This document shows, piece by piece, positions 37,201-51,523 of a stretch of DNA of 64,000 nucleotides; the first letter of the stretch is position 1, and every line of letters starts with the position of its first letter. The notes under the pieces are model-generated. The model was not told where the DNA came from. It searched no databases and saw nothing but the letters and a program-made list of their open reading frames with translations. Source of the stretch: Branchiostoma floridae. Lineage: Eukaryota; Chordata; Leptocardii; Amphioxiformes; Branchiostomatidae. Made by a program: the position numbers and the translations under genes. The DNA lies in NCBI RefSeq assembly GCF_000003815.2, contig NC_049979.1:18259837-18323836 (forward strand). The letters are read 5' to 3'.

Positions 37201-40200
37201 TGAAGATTGCTGGAGATTATATCAAGGTTCAGGCCACATTACTGACATTTTTAGGAGGGCAAAAAGGAGCATTAGAGAGACTGATCTTTCCAAACTGATG
37301 TCCATTCCCATATACATATACATATGCATGTACTGTGTAACAGCAGCATTGATGATGTCCAGAAGGTATGACCACTGACACATCTCCGAGAAACCTTAGG
37401 AGGCACAAAGGTCAGTATTAGATGTTTGCAGGTCAGCAGATGGGTTTTATTGGCTAGGGAAAGTCAGGATTAGTAAGTGGGACATCCCTCCATTAGCAGA
37501 GAATGAACAGAAAAGAACCAATCAATAACACCCACTACTGAGGTGGTAAAACTCTTTACATCCATCAGCAACATTTAACCTCTTCTTTGGGCATCTGCTA
37601 CAGACAATCATGTGATGTTACATGTGTCCATTGCATTTGTAACTCTGAATATGGCTTCTATGAGACACTGCCTTCAGGAGAAAGAGTTTCTTTTAGCCTT
37701 TTGTTATATTGCCATATGGTTTAAGTCCTTTTCCCTATAGTTGATTGTGAGACTTTCCCAACGAAAACTGCCCCATACAGATTCAACTCCATCTCAGGAG
37801 ATAACGTTGTGGAGCAGCTTCATATTTCAACCCCAAGACCTGCAATATCATCATCTGATTCCCATAACAGAAGGAATTGCCAGTGTGAAAATTACATGGA
37901 TCTGCAAATCACAAATGAATGTTCTTCCAGCATCTGGTACAGTTTTGTGTTTTACCCTTCACTTCTATTTTGACTTAGAACTAAAATATAGCAGCATATA
38001 GTAGGACTAGATCTCCTGACATTGACTGATGTGCAGCTGTGTTGTTTTTGTAAAACTGCTACAGAATAGTACCACGATCCAACACAAAGGACTAAAATCA
38101 AGCTTGCCATTTTCTGTCCAGTCTAGGCATTGGATAGAGGAAGAGGTTTGTCAGCTCCTGTTCAAACTGATGGATGATTTGGGGTACACCATTCATTTAC
38201 CATTGTGGTTTGAATTCTTGTGCCTTCAATAGCACAGCTATAGATAGCAGGGTGGGGAGGATCCTGACACTACTGACATGTCACACAATATGTTTACTTC
38301 CTGCTTTCTGTACACCTAGCCCTACCATATCAACCTGTGATGGATGGTGTACTTTCCCTCCATGCCATGCAAGAACTGAACTGTTGGTGGCACAAAACCA
38401 CAGACAGCAAGTTATCTGTGACAAGCATGCAATGATTGGGGCCTGTCAGAGAAGTACATGAGCTGTGTAGCTCTTTTCATCCAGGCAAGAAAGGCTGCGG
38501 CAAGAATAAAGTCCTGCCTCTCTGGCAGTAGAGCCTGAAGTACCGATACTCATAGAAAAAGCTGTTGATGAATAATTCAAACTTTCTGTGACCAACTATA
38601 AACCATGGAAAGTACATCAGCTTTACTAAGAGCTTTCGTGTGTATAACCTGAAAGCAGAGGTCATATATAGGTGACTGGTAATGATACCGAGTCTAAATG
38701 TATAATGCTATACTTAAAATGGATGGTTGAAGCACTAACTTATTAAGTTTAAAATAAAGATTTTCGTCCTTAGTCTAATATTTGTGCATCACACTAATTG
38801 ATTAATATAACTCAAGAAAGGAGTGCAGCTTTGGTTCCCCTTGCTACCTCACATTGGTGACAACCCCCAGCCAGCAATTCAAGCTTGCATGTATCTTTCG
38901 CTAGTCATGGTACCAGTGGTACCCATCATCTACAGATCCTGACTCCAGGCAATGCAACCTGCAGAAACATGATAATGGCATGCATAACCCCCATTTGACT
39001 TTGCATCTTTTGAGGGTGATTTTCTGCAATGTCCATCTACTTTTACTGCAGGCTGTAGCATACAAATGATATGAGCTTTGCACTAATGCAATTCGTAAAT
39101 GTTTGGGGTCAGTGCTTGTGGATAGTGGGGATATGCATGATAGATGGGAAGGGTAGATCCATATCAGACAGAGGCAAGAGATCATCTGAGAAGTGGGTCA
39201 CCTGGCCTATCTTCAGATAGCCTTTCTCATCAGTGTGTTTCAGTCAGCAATCCACAGCAGCCAGCTTCTATCTACTGGACAATCCTAAATCACCCACAAG
39301 TCATCAGAGTCTGACATTTAGCTTAGCTGCAAAGTCTAAAGTAGATTGCTAAGCTCCTTAAAAGAACATAAAAGAAAGCAGCATGAAGCCTAGATGTAGA
39401 TCCTGGGCAAACTTTTCAGGGGATAAAGCTCGATATAGAGTTGGCCTCTCATCTGTAATATTATGCCCTCGGACAACAGGGATAAATTTCCATTTCTGTG
39501 GCATCAAAGAGCAAAGCATATTTTGTTACATCCACAATTTGAATTATTCAGTGTTTACCAGAGTTTTCCCTTTTTATTTCACTCCCCAGAATGGCGTGAC
39601 AAGCTGACCCTTGCATTTGTCCCTGACCTCCTGTATTGACAGAGGAGCCAGAACTGCTGGGGGCCACAGATTAACAATAGCAGAGAACAAATAGGCTGGT
39701 CTCTATATTTATTACAATGATTACTTCCAAGCCATTACCAATTATCTGACCCCTCACTGCCCATTCCTTCAGGGTGCAGCACAACTTCTTCTCAAGGTCT
39801 CTTCTGTCAACAATTTGCTGATGTTCGACTTTGAAATTACGATAAGGTTAGGAAGAATTGATTATTGGTGGAGGTGATATCAAGTTTATAGGATATGACT
39901 TCTCAATAGGGGTGGAAAGAGCTTATCAGGTACTCTGCAGCAGGTTAATATTTCACCTGTATCGATCTGCACTGCTCTGCAATATTGTCTAATAATAACA
40001 CTCACTACTCAAATACTTGCCTATGATTGTTCTTCCAGTCACAGTAATGGCCTGGTGATTATACGATTACATTCACTTCCACAAAAACAGATGTAATTGG
40101 TCTTGTAATTGGACCTTTTGCCTCATGGTGTTCGAGACAAGGAGCTTCCACCCAAAAATCGTGAGGCTGGACCAAAACATTCCTGTTTTTCAGAGACATA

Positions 40201-43200
40201 TCCTTTCAAAGTGCAGGTCTTTTTATTGACAGACTGCAGATGCTGCATAAAGTACATTGGACCATAACCAGTAAAGTCAGATGGATCGGCCTAAGTGGAT
40301 TAGTAAGGGGCTGATGAGAGAAGCCCCAGTATTGGTCCTTGTCCTTCATGCATCACACTCAGCCTCCTATCTTTTCACTCCAAATGCAGCCAGCTGTCCA
40401 TCGAACTGAAACACACTATTCATAATAGCAAACTCCCACTGCTTACTGTTAGTGAGAGATTAGCAAAAATCCTTTCCAATCCCTTAAACCACTTTAACCT
40501 TCCCCATGAGATGCTTGCTCCCAGTTTCAAGGCCAGGTGCATTCCAAGGATGAGTAAATAACAGCAATTCAGCAGTTTTTATTGCAGGTTGTGGTGATGG
40601 CCATTCATCAACCCCATCCTAATATCCTCCTCCAGGAGAGAGAGGTACTTACAGCTATGGGTTTTCCATCCCAAGGAGAAAGCTATAGGTAGAGCTATTA
40701 AGAAAGTGGGGTGCAACTGAGTAGACACACTTGTCTTCACAATGCAATTATCATCATAATACAAATATTGCTTGTCCCTTTACCCCTCAGTGCCTACCAT
40801 CCATGTAGCAATACAGATATGAGTTATTTAAGTTGTATATATGTGTAACAGCACAGCAAGTGTTAGATGATAAATACGAGCTGTCGCAAATTAAAAAGCA
40901 GATTCATGAAACATGGCCGTCCGATCCAGCATATCCTCTAGATGTAGTAATCACTATACAGAAGGAAACTACAGACTGAAGGGGAATCTTGTAACTCAAC
41001 TGCATCCAGTGGTCATGATCATTCTCCTGAGGAGAAGATTACTATAACTAGTATAAGGATTTAGGGCATCTACAGGACTACCTGGCAGACGCTGGTAGTT
41101 CAGGACAAAGCTGACATCTTACATTGTACTTCAAAGTCATCTATGATGCAAACAAAACACTAGCCTTTCTTCTGTCTCAAAGCTCTGAACTTTTTCTCAC
41201 ACTTGAGATGAAAAGCTAAATGTTGTGGATTACCTTATTGACAAAACATTTCTTAAATCAGACAGTATGTTTTGCCTACATACCATGATAGCATCTCAGA
41301 GTTACCACAGGAAACATGTCAAGGCTGGGGAACATACATGCATACTTGGTTAACTGTATTTCCCTCAAAGTCAAATCATGATCATACAATTTTCATGAAT
41401 GAATCTGATGAGATGCTCAGTAAGGATATCATCAATATATGTTTATACAAGTACATGTATATCCATCATGCCAGTACTTGGAATTTCAGGTTTTGGACTA
41501 TTGATAAATTCCGTTTCCATGAAATTGGATTATCAATAACCCTCAAACTATAATCACCTGATTTCTGAAAAGCAACCCCCTCTCCTCTCTACCATTGAAT
41601 ACAAGAATGCAGTCTTTTTTTACTTCGTAAGACCATCAGTACCATGATAGACTTTGTTATAACCTCTTGTGCAAAGGCTTCTATTAAGTCATAAATAATC
41701 TTGAGCTTCCATTTTTCCCCAGCATAATAACATCAGTAACTGCACTCTTGATATAGCTATTGGTAATATCATTTCAGGTGGTGCTGCCATGAGGGCAATT
41801 GTGTTGTAACAAATATTACAACTTAACGTTACAGGTACAGGTTTCCTAAGCCATAGAAATTGTCCTTATCTACCAGCCATGCACTGCAGTCCAGGCTGGC
41901 CCATGAAGATTACTGACCTCATGTGCCTTGAACCTGAACTCCATTTATCAAAGTTGACACCCGCTCTTTGGGTTTCTCCCTGAGTCTCACCAGGGTGTCC
42001 ACTTCATCCAGGGAGTATCCAATTATAGCCACTCTTTCCCTGGAATCCCTAGCAAACTGGTCCACCCTGATTCTGCTGTGTCTACATGCATCACAAGTTT
42101 TATTCCAATCTCGACTGCAGCAGCTTCTTGTATTAGTTTTAAAAGTTCCAATACCCCCTTAGTTCATTTTCTTATCAGCACCTCTCAGCTGATCGTGATG
42201 TGTGAGCCGGGCCTGCTTCCCAATTGAAGACTGGGTAATGAGCATACATCCTCACTTGGTGGCAACTAATACTGTTTAATGTATGAGGCCCTTTCCTCTC
42301 CCACAGGCAACATAGCCCATTCCTTCAGCTACCAATAATCAATAGTTTCAAGGATTTTTCCCCTCAAGTGCCTTATATTCTCCTGACCTATTAAGCAATC
42401 ATGGCACAAGCCCCAAAGTGAGCCTTGCTGTGACAGATTATGCTAACTAGAATTTTCATTTGAACACAAACTGAATTTAATCAAGCAATAGTAATTCTCT
42501 GCTTGAAAAATGAATTTTACACTCTTTGATTTTCCAATCCAAGTTACAGCACATTGTTGAACATTTCAGGCAGCCAGAACTAAATAAAAAATGTTAGCAT
42601 TGACAGCAATTTCTCCCATTGAAAGTATCACAGGTACTTACAGTCAAGAATGTTTCCTCTTTAGAACAGTAAGAAAAGCAGTGACAGTGAGCTTAACTGT
42701 AACACTAACAGTAAGTACCATGGCTTATTGCAAACATGTCAATCAATCACAGCAGAGTAAGGAAAACATCCTATTCAACACATCTGTCTCACATATAAAT
42801 AATATATAAAATAGATTTACTTTTCTATGTATAAAAAAGAAATAAATGAATGACCATTCCTTATTCAAGAGCCTGTCAAAGTTACAAGAAATGATATATT
42901 TTTTAATGTATATTCCCACCTTGAGGTATGCACATGTAAAGTCAGCCACAAAGGCTGTCAGTACAGCAATGGATGGCAGCAACTGGTCATTTGTACAAAG
43001 GCAAACTTCAATTACACTTTAATTCAGGAGCATGCCAGGTCCAAAAGTTATCACCTCTTACACACTTCTGCCCTCCTGTTGTGTAAGTTCCACTATCTTG
43101 ATACTACACTAATGACCTGAAGAGTTTCATCCATCTTACAGTACCTGCAGCCCCAGTAGTCATTTGTTACCATGGCAACTCATTGGCATATTATTCACAA

Positions 43201-45866
43201 GAGCTCTCTGACTCCAGCTGGGGAATAGTCCTCTATGCCAAGACAAGCTAAGTACATTTTGATGATCTCAGTCACAGGAGCTGTATTTCACAGGCTTTCT
43301 ACTTTGATGCAACACCAACCACCATACATTATAATGATTTTGCCACAGGATCATGTAAATGTACGTAATGGAAAAGCTCTGCAGGTCTGGGTTCATACAG
43401 CATGGGGCATCAGCAAGGAAATACATGATTTCACCATGATAGAACAAGCCTAGAATGCATGTAATGTTGTAGTTCCATTAGAAACAAACTCAGAGGACTG
43501 TGGTAAAATCGGTATGGACTATTGTCGTAGTACTTTGTGCCTACTTGGAATTTAAACACTAGAATCAACCTACAACTGGTGAGGATGTCATCATGGATTT
43601 CATCTGTATGTGTGGAGGTATGGGTACCACAGATGTCTGTTCTGTGGGTCTGCCATAAGCTCTAGTCCTTGACCGTGGAAATAGGTAACAAAGATTGGCA
43701 TCAGACTGAAAGGTTTCCATTCCATTCATATAGGTACATGTAAAATAGCCTTGGCCAATGGAATTTACATCATGATACTAGTGTGAGGGAAGCTACAGTA
43801 TTAGCTATGTTGCTGTGGGAGTGGGTCCATGTAGAGGAAATTAAGATGAAGTTTGAATGAGGCAATAATCCTGGGGAAAGCTCGCCTCCATTTCACCAAA
43901 TCCTTCATTGATCATGATGTTATGTTGTCTTTTCAAAATACACAGTAAGGATGAACAAACTGAGTAACATCAAAATGTTTCAGACCTTTATGGATCTAAA
44001 TTACTGAACTGCATCTGCTAAAATGGTATCAATCATTGTTTCTTCCAACAAGGGAAATCGAGGCTTGAATGATCATGCAAGACAGTTTTGGAGCCTAGTG
44101 TTCCCAGATGGTTATGCTGCCTTACCATCCAGCCTTTAGGGATAAAAGAGGAGAAGGATATGATTTTAATTTGACTTTGACACTTTTGATCCAGAGTAAA
44201 CCAAATATTGCTGACTTGGAAAAAAACAACCTTTGATAAATGGGTACTAAGAACATAGTTTTAATAGCCTATCAGCCATATTGATTGGCTCAGTACTGAC
44301 TCCTCCTGTACTTATCTTCATGTACATCCATCCATGTCTCTCTACCTCTAACTAAAGTAGGTATTTGTAGAATGATTTATAACATGTCTGTAGGTCAATG
44401 TCATGGTCAAGACTTAGGGAGCCATCCATTAGTTCAGCCTGAGGAGAGGAGAAGAGGGAATGCAGGACTGGAAGCTTACCAGCTGGACCATGGATAACAC
44501 TAATGGTCTCTACCCTGGCACCTGTGGACACAGGACTTTCCCCAAGGTGTTTGCAGAAATTTGCAATGAAGTATGGTACCATCAATAATGGTAGATCCAG
44601 GGATTCTTTACTGACTTGACTGGCAAACTCTGCACTAGAGACGTGTTTAAAGGTGAAGGTTGGTGATTGAGCTTTGTAACAGTTGAGAATCAGCAGGAAT
44701 CTAATCATGGAAGTGTCATACTGATGACTTTGAATATATCAGGGACAATTAAGCTGTTCTTATTCCCTTTCACACAGAGTCTACTATTACATGTCCTAGA
44801 GGTATAATATGTATTACTATGTTTGCGGAAGTATACATTATACTCTTTCAGTCTTTGCTATCTTTAAGATTCATTCAATCTCTCTATACTATCCTTGTGC
44901 AAAGGGGTGTCCTCAATAGCAAATAACACTAACGAGTTACTGCATAAAGTTGTACTTCAATCAGCTTGGTTGCTGCTAAGTTACTGAAAGCCAGAAGTTT
45001 AAGCCTTTGTTTTCTGCCAACACTTCTTATGTCTGCATATACTGAACCGAAAGGATGGGGTCCTTTGTTGATAAGTATTTGTGAAAAGTGTGAGAGAAAA
45101 AAATTCATCTTGTAACCAGTCAACCGATGCTTTTTAAATGATCTGACCTGAAAAGCACATGAAAAGTACCACCTGCAGTCAATATCACAAGTTGACATGG
45201 GATTGACATAACTCTAAATGGTGAATGGTAAAATGGCCCAAGAACCTGACACTGGGATCTGTGCTATCTTTATTGCCTCCTTGCTATTTCTCAGGTAAGA
45301 CCAAAAACTAGCTGTTGGTTATAGAAGCGATGAAGCTTAAAGGGTTCTTCAAAATAGGAGGCAAAGGGAATTGCTTATCAGTTACTGAGTAAGTGAGTTA
45401 GCTCAAATTTGCTGACATTCCACAGTATCTAGTGCTCACCTGAAGGGTACTGCGACCTTGCCATGATGAGCTCTCAGTCCAATAACTGCCTACTGTGTAA
45501 TTAGGCTGGATGTGAAGTGGAGCTCCCCTGGTAGATGGACAGCCATTGATCAGCCTGATTCTACAGACTCAGATGTCCCCACAACTATCTGGACACTGTC
45601 AGTGTTTAATGGCCAAGCAATTTGTGCTCACAACCAACTAAGTGCTCAAAATTAGGCTTTAATAGTTGCTGTATGCATGCCAACTTTAAGAGCATTGCCT
45701 CAACTTTTTGGCTCAGCTATACCCAAAGCAGTTCTATTTGAAAGGTCAGGGTAATCCACGAATTAGAGACACTTTGGAAAGTAATCACCAGGTGTATTTT
45801 GCCAGCCAGTAGGTACCCAAATTATGAGTAATGAGGCTGTTTAACATGGTCGAGGCACCTCCTTGA
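28260..45866. other. Long stretch without supported genes
   Basis: 17.6 kb of AT-rich sequence. Open frames are all under about 120 codons, lack domain motifs, and are not bounded by phase-consistent splice sites. TACATGTAC-type motifs are frequent. It could be intergenic or intronic to a gene whose exons lie outside the window. No tRNA, rRNA or intact mobile element was recognised. Confidence 0.5.
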
Positions 45867-46040
45867 GCACGGGGGACCCCCGTTTTACGTCCCTCCAGGA
45901 AGACAATTTCGAGGAAAGCTTCGTGAAGCTACAGCAATCCAGTTGTCCTTGGTTAGGGGTCTCCCATCCAAGAACTGTCCGGACTGCACATTGCTTAACT
46001 TCCGAGATCGAGGGATCGGGTGTACCAACGGGGCCGTAGC
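45867..46040 (-). mobile_element. 5S-rRNA-derived SINE
   Basis: On the minus strand, 46040-45926 reads like a ~115-nt 5S rRNA: start GCTACGGCCCCGTTGG, then GATCTCGGAAGTTAAGCA, TGGATGGGAGACC and a GCTGTAGCTT end. These correspond to the 5S internal promoter (A box region and C box), so the head is a pol III promoter. It is followed by a tail with GGGACGTAAAACGGGGGTCC (45867-45899), which also occurs in the tRNA-headed SINE at 61.1 kb. The diverged 5S plus non-5S tail argues for a SINE rather than a 5S gene. The far end is not defined. Confidence 0.72.
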
Positions 46041-49000
46041 TAAATGTCTCTTAAACCTCTCTACTGTTGAAACACTTGGAAAGAAGTAGAAACCATTTAA
46101 GTCTTCTGTTCTGCATCTGTGCAACTAGCAGCCTCTGGAGTTGACATTGTAATCCTTTATTATGTATCTTTTCTAAGTATGTAAATTACCAGCATTTGAT
46201 GTTTTGGAAAGAAAAGGACCTTCTGTTCCCTAATGCTACAAGATGAGTACAGATACTTTATGTAGCCTGAAGAAGAAAAAATGCCATCATGCTACTGTAA
46301 ATACCATACAATTCAACTACCACTTCATATTTCAGATGATTATAACCATTTTGTTTATGTTCTGGTATTATCAAATTCAGTTTTATGACATGTGAATCAG
46401 ATGTGCAGGAAAGGGACTGTGATAAGATCAGGTGGTAGGTAGCCAGCCACATGGTGATATATCCCTATATCATCTCAGCAACCCTCCTCCAAGGACAACA
46501 TACCCAAGGTGAAAGTGTTTGTGATTGGTTAGGAGAACTTCTGCCCTCTTTTGCTTCCATCCTGGTACTAGTAAGCCCCCCAGAGGTTACAGAAATGTGA
46601 AGGAACAATAGCAGAACTGTGCAGCAGCAGTAGAGGTCAGCCCTTATCTGGTGACCCAAGTCATGTTTCAGCCAAGGGTTTAGGCAGCACCAAAATAATG
46701 GACTACATCTGTACAAACTTGTCAGAGGTCCTTCCTGTCTCACTGTTCTGTGTAACTATAAAGATTCTTTTTTCTTTCACTCTGAAGCCATTCTACAGCA
46801 CTGTGTAACATGTCAGACTCTCCAGAAAAGTAAATATCAATTCATGTCTACATCAAATACAAGTACCGATGTTGCAGACATGTTTCAATCTACAAACTAC
46901 AAACTGCCATTCTACACAGGGTAAAAGACAATTGGATGACTGTGACAGACTTTCATAATCAATTTCTTTGGTAGTAGATATGGTACTACATGCTCAGACC
47001 ACACACCTAACCTGCTCTCATGCCTGGGGAGGCAGCTGATTACAGATTAGGACAGGGGATACCTCCATGTCCTTCATGGGTCTGTTGTTGGAGATAAGCT
47101 TGGCCAAACTTGATGCCCAGGAGTGACAGATATAGGCCACAGGCTAGCATGTTATTACTACAGATATGAAACCTGGGAGTCATGCATAAGCTAATAAAGT
47201 ACAGGCAACCAAGATAGGATCTCTGACACCTTGATGGTTTACCATGTCAATTTACCAGATAGAGCAGTAGTTCATCTCACAGGCACAGGGGAGGTCAGTC
47301 TGATGTACATCAGTGTATCAGTTCAACCAGAACTAATACCAGGTCAGGAATATCAAGTAGTCGTCCATGGATGGCTATAAAATCATATTCAAATTGAAAA
47401 TGATGAGGATAGCTAACAAACAATGATGCTAATAGACCACGAGGTGAACGCAAATTAATAATTTTCTCTGGGTACAATGACTTAGGAGTACACTTCCTGT
47501 TTAAGGAAGTTGTGTATGACCCTTTGACCCCCAGAACTTAAATTGCCTTATCTGCCCAGCCAGGAATAGAAGCTCCCATGGTCTCCTGACTGATTGACTG
47601 CTTGCATATTCCTGCAGCCAAATGGTTGGAGGAAAGTAATATCTACTCATCCAAGCAGCTAAAGATTGTTACTTGACCTATTTACCCTCTTCAGTGACAA
47701 TCTATTTCCACCTGTTCTGTTCAATAAATGGACAGTCTCCTGCTGCTTATCAGTTACTTCACCAAAGAAGATAAAAGATTTATGATTCTTCATGATTTCA
47801 TTGTGTTCTGGGTGTTTCAATAGTACTGCTCTATTTCATTGATTGTGAATATTTTACTCTAGATTCTTAGTTTTCATGACCTTTCATAATTCATCTGACA
47901 CTGAAGGTATATGTATCTACTGTACAGTAGAAAAACCTAGGAGCATTTCTACCTTGTGCAACAAAGACATTGCATTTGATGAATTTAGCTGCACCTGATA
48001 TTACCAGTAGGTTATTTTCCAGTCATCCCTTGGTATTCCAGCATCAACCTAATGGCTGTGTAGGGTCTCACCACAAGTTGTATTGTAAACCACAGACATA
48101 GACAAAAAGCCACATTACCTCCTAATTCACCAGTTACCACAGAAATAAAGACATAACAGTTCCATTTACATTGCTGATGTGGACTACTTCTACAGGAGTT
48201 CTTAAGAACATCACATGCAAGGCTAGGTAGTTGACCTTTTAATACCAAATTTATCCACTTTCAAGTCACGCATGAGAAATATCTACCTGGTCCCTACTGC
48301 TAGCCCTGACATAACATAATAATACATCACAATCAATATTCAGGAAAGTTGATTTGTTCTAAATGTGATTAAGATGATGTCACCTTTTCACAGGAATTAA
48401 AGACATTCTAGAAAATAGTTACCTAATCAATTGAAGCAGTCCTCCCTTTGTATATGTGACAGACAAGATAGATCATTGGGGTCAGACAACACTCTCAGCA
48501 CCACCTGCATTTAGTATCTGGACAGGGTTGAAAGGGTCAAGTGATATTTCTACCTTGGGGAGTATATGGTCTGGAAATGGGCTGTGACTCAAACAAAGGG
48601 CGATAAAGGAAAACCTGAAAGCAGTTACCTACTTCATGAAACTTGGTACAGGAGCATCTTGAAGGACAGACTGCCCTTCCTACTCCCTGGGAGCAATCAG
48701 GGGCTAGTTCAGTACCCTGTCAATCAGGTCCATATCAAGAACCTTACAGCTTCCTGCTATCTGCTTCTATAAGGGGATTTCATCACCAGGTCAACAAGGG
48801 TCATCTGGAATTTCAGCCTCCTGTATCTGGTCTTCTCCAGATGATGATAGCAGCATGACTTGAGAACAAAGGTTTTCTGTTTGGTATCAATACTAGGTTC
48901 CCAATCTAGTCCATACATTAGATATCTCACACAAAAAGAAACACACTGGTATTCTAATCTGGAAACTGTTTTCAAGCAGAGCACCTGATTTTTTTAGAAA

Positions 49001-51334
49001 TCACTTGAAGAGGTTGATGGACAAGACATGTAAGTCAGTTACCAGGAAAAACAAAGTACACAGGGAAATTGATAGCCTGGATGCCTGACTGTTTCCAGTA
49101 CAATTACTGTTCCAGTAGATATTGTTGAGATCAGGCTGGGGGTCTGGAATCACGGCTAAGAAATTGGTTTTAAAGGAAAGATATTGAATTTTGTACACAA
49201 TCTTCACAACTTTCCCTTGGAATGAGTATCAAGGATAGGGTGATTGAGTTTTATGGGCTGGATGGGTAACCCCTGGGGTTTGGTGATAATCACATAAGAT
49301 CATCTCTCTTCAAGGGGTAGCAGTTGTGTTGTATGTGGTAACTTTGACAAGTTGTATAGAGCTGGACCATTCTTCTGTGCAGATGGCAACTAATATCAAA
49401 AAGCTATGTATTTAAGCTAACTAGACACAGACCATACTCCCCCATGGAGTTTTCTTTGATATTGACCTTCAAGATCCAACCCTGGTCACTGATTTGTTAA
49501 CCTCTAGTGTGGCCATGACATTGTGGACCCAGAGAGCTGAAAGTGCCCTTAACACTTGACATAAGTAACCCCGTTTTCACAACCCCTGATGATCTAATTA
49601 GGCCTGAGGAGATCAAGTTTTCCAGTACCCTACAGGTCACCAATGTAAGAGGATTGGAGGAAAATCCCATTATTTTGAACAAGTACATCACTAATGCAAG
49701 GCCTAAAGTAGCTGGCACTCAGCAAGCATACCTACTACCTAGCCTCCTACTGCACCAGCCATTAGGAGAAAGTGGTGCAGCAGAAGAAGATGCAGAGGAG
49801 GAGTCACATGATCTCCTGGTGACTTCCCATTTGTCACCTGATGACCAGTAAAACAAATTATCTGGGAGATGAAAGCAGGGAGGGTCATAACTTCTGGAAA
49901 GAAAATGCCAGCCTGGTGCCCCTGGAGGGAATTTATGTCCTACAGATGCCTTGTTGCTCAGTTCTGGACTACCCTAGCAGCAAGCATGCATGGAGGTCTC
50001 TTTGATATTAGCTAGGAGCATCTGTTGCAACTTTTGTCTTCAAGAACAAACTGCTCTCTTTCCAACTAGAAATTAATGGCCCCTGGGACAATCATACCAG
50101 TACCATTTACTGAATATTACCTGTGCTATAAATACATCAGATTGGCTATTGACTACAGCAGCTGGTATTGCAGATCATGATCACACAAGTCTATTCTTCT
50201 ATCACAGGATGATTTTACACAAGAAAATTGAGGAAATAAAGCAATAAAAAGATAAAACTGGAAAGACAATAAGTCCATACAGACTTGCTTGAGGGAATCT
50301 ACAGCCAGCCAGTTAACTGACTTCAATTTAAAAAAAAAACTTCCTATCATCACATCTGGTCTGTGTTTTTGTTAATGTTTTGTTTTTGAGAACAATTAGA
50401 AGGATTGATACAAACTCTTTTCAACCTCCTTGATCTGACATATGTTTGGAAAAAGTCTTATGGGATGTCAATAATGTATACTACAATACTGGCTGGCTTG
50501 TCCAACTTTGTGCTTGCAATTGCTATGAAACTATATTTTCTAAAAAAAGTCTTTAGAAATGTGTATATAAAAGAATGCTCTCTTCTACCATGGAATTATA
50601 CAAAATGTATATATGTACTACATTCTCACATTGGATTAATAAATAGCATATTTGAGCATGGCTTGGGGACACAATGCTGTGAGACATGATGCTGGCTTTC
50701 AAAGAATCTTAAAATCTGCATTATAACATTAACAGCTATAATCAATGTTAGTTTCTAACATCAAATACCCAAGCCCTTGAATGCAAGTGTCAATATACAA
50801 TAGTACATGCTATATAATTTAGAGGCTTCTCTAACATTTTGTACAAGATATACAATAACTGCCAGATCTGCAGATGTTCCCTTGGTGATATCAGCAAGTG
50901 GAAAAATGTCAGCTGTCAGCTGAAGATGTGTTTTGCGTGCAGGTTCAGAAAAGGTGTCTGATATCATGTGTCATATTCCCCATGTTCTCTCCCAAGGCTA
51001 CAACAGATGGCAGATGGCCAGGTTTGCCTTATTGCCAAGTCAAGTTAATATTTATGAACAGCATGTGGTACTGGTTAAAATCATAAATTTTCTGACATCA
51101 GACTTCTGCAAAGGTTTCTGCAAAGTTTTGCATTTTAAGCAGTGTAATTTACTGTAAACACTCCTTTCTTAATACCTTCAAAACCTTATTTCCACATGTA
51201 CATCTTTGATTTTTAGCTTGAAGCAGTTAATAATATACTGATGAGAATGCAAGTGTGTGCATTTATCAAGTAGGAAACAGTTAACTCCGTGAATAGTTTG
51301 CAAAAGATTTAATTCTATAATTTGCTTCGATAAT
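46041..51334. other. Non-coding stretch
   Basis: No supported exon or mobile element. A 102-codon frame at 49543-49851 (+) starts at GTG and has no recognisable domain or splice support. Nothing else stands out. Confidence 0.45.
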
Positions 51335-51523
51335 TAGCCTCTAACTAACCTGGGAGCCAGACAGGACCGGGTAGCTAGCGAGGTTGGTGAGCAAGTTTTG
51401 TTTGGGGTGCCAAGGCAGTCAGCCAACAATCTCACATTAGCACTCCGGGAAAGTTTAAGGAGTTATCGCTAGGGTAGGTCCTAGCTGCCCAATCCCGGAT
51501 GGCCTCCAGGGTAGCCTCTAACT
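51335..51523. mobile_element. 165-bp insertion flanked by a 12-bp target duplication
   Basis: TAGCCTCTAACT occurs at 51335-51346 and again at 51512-51523 in direct orientation. Between them, the ends are imperfect inverted copies: CCTGGGAGCCAGACAGGACC at the left against CCCTGGAGGCCATCCGGGAT read from the right. This is the structure of a small non-autonomous element; it has no coding capacity. The family is not recognised. Confidence 0.6.

Noticed and set aside
44352..44708. 118-codon frame on the minus strand
   Set aside because: No recognisable family and no partner exon; kept out for lack of support although it is among the longer frames.
45926..46040. Functional 5S rRNA gene
   Set aside because: Too diverged in the stems, not in an array, and followed by a SINE-type tail instead of a T-run terminator.
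49543..49851. 102-codon + strand frame
   Set aside because: Starts at GTG, no upstream acceptor in phase and no domain; probably fortuitous.
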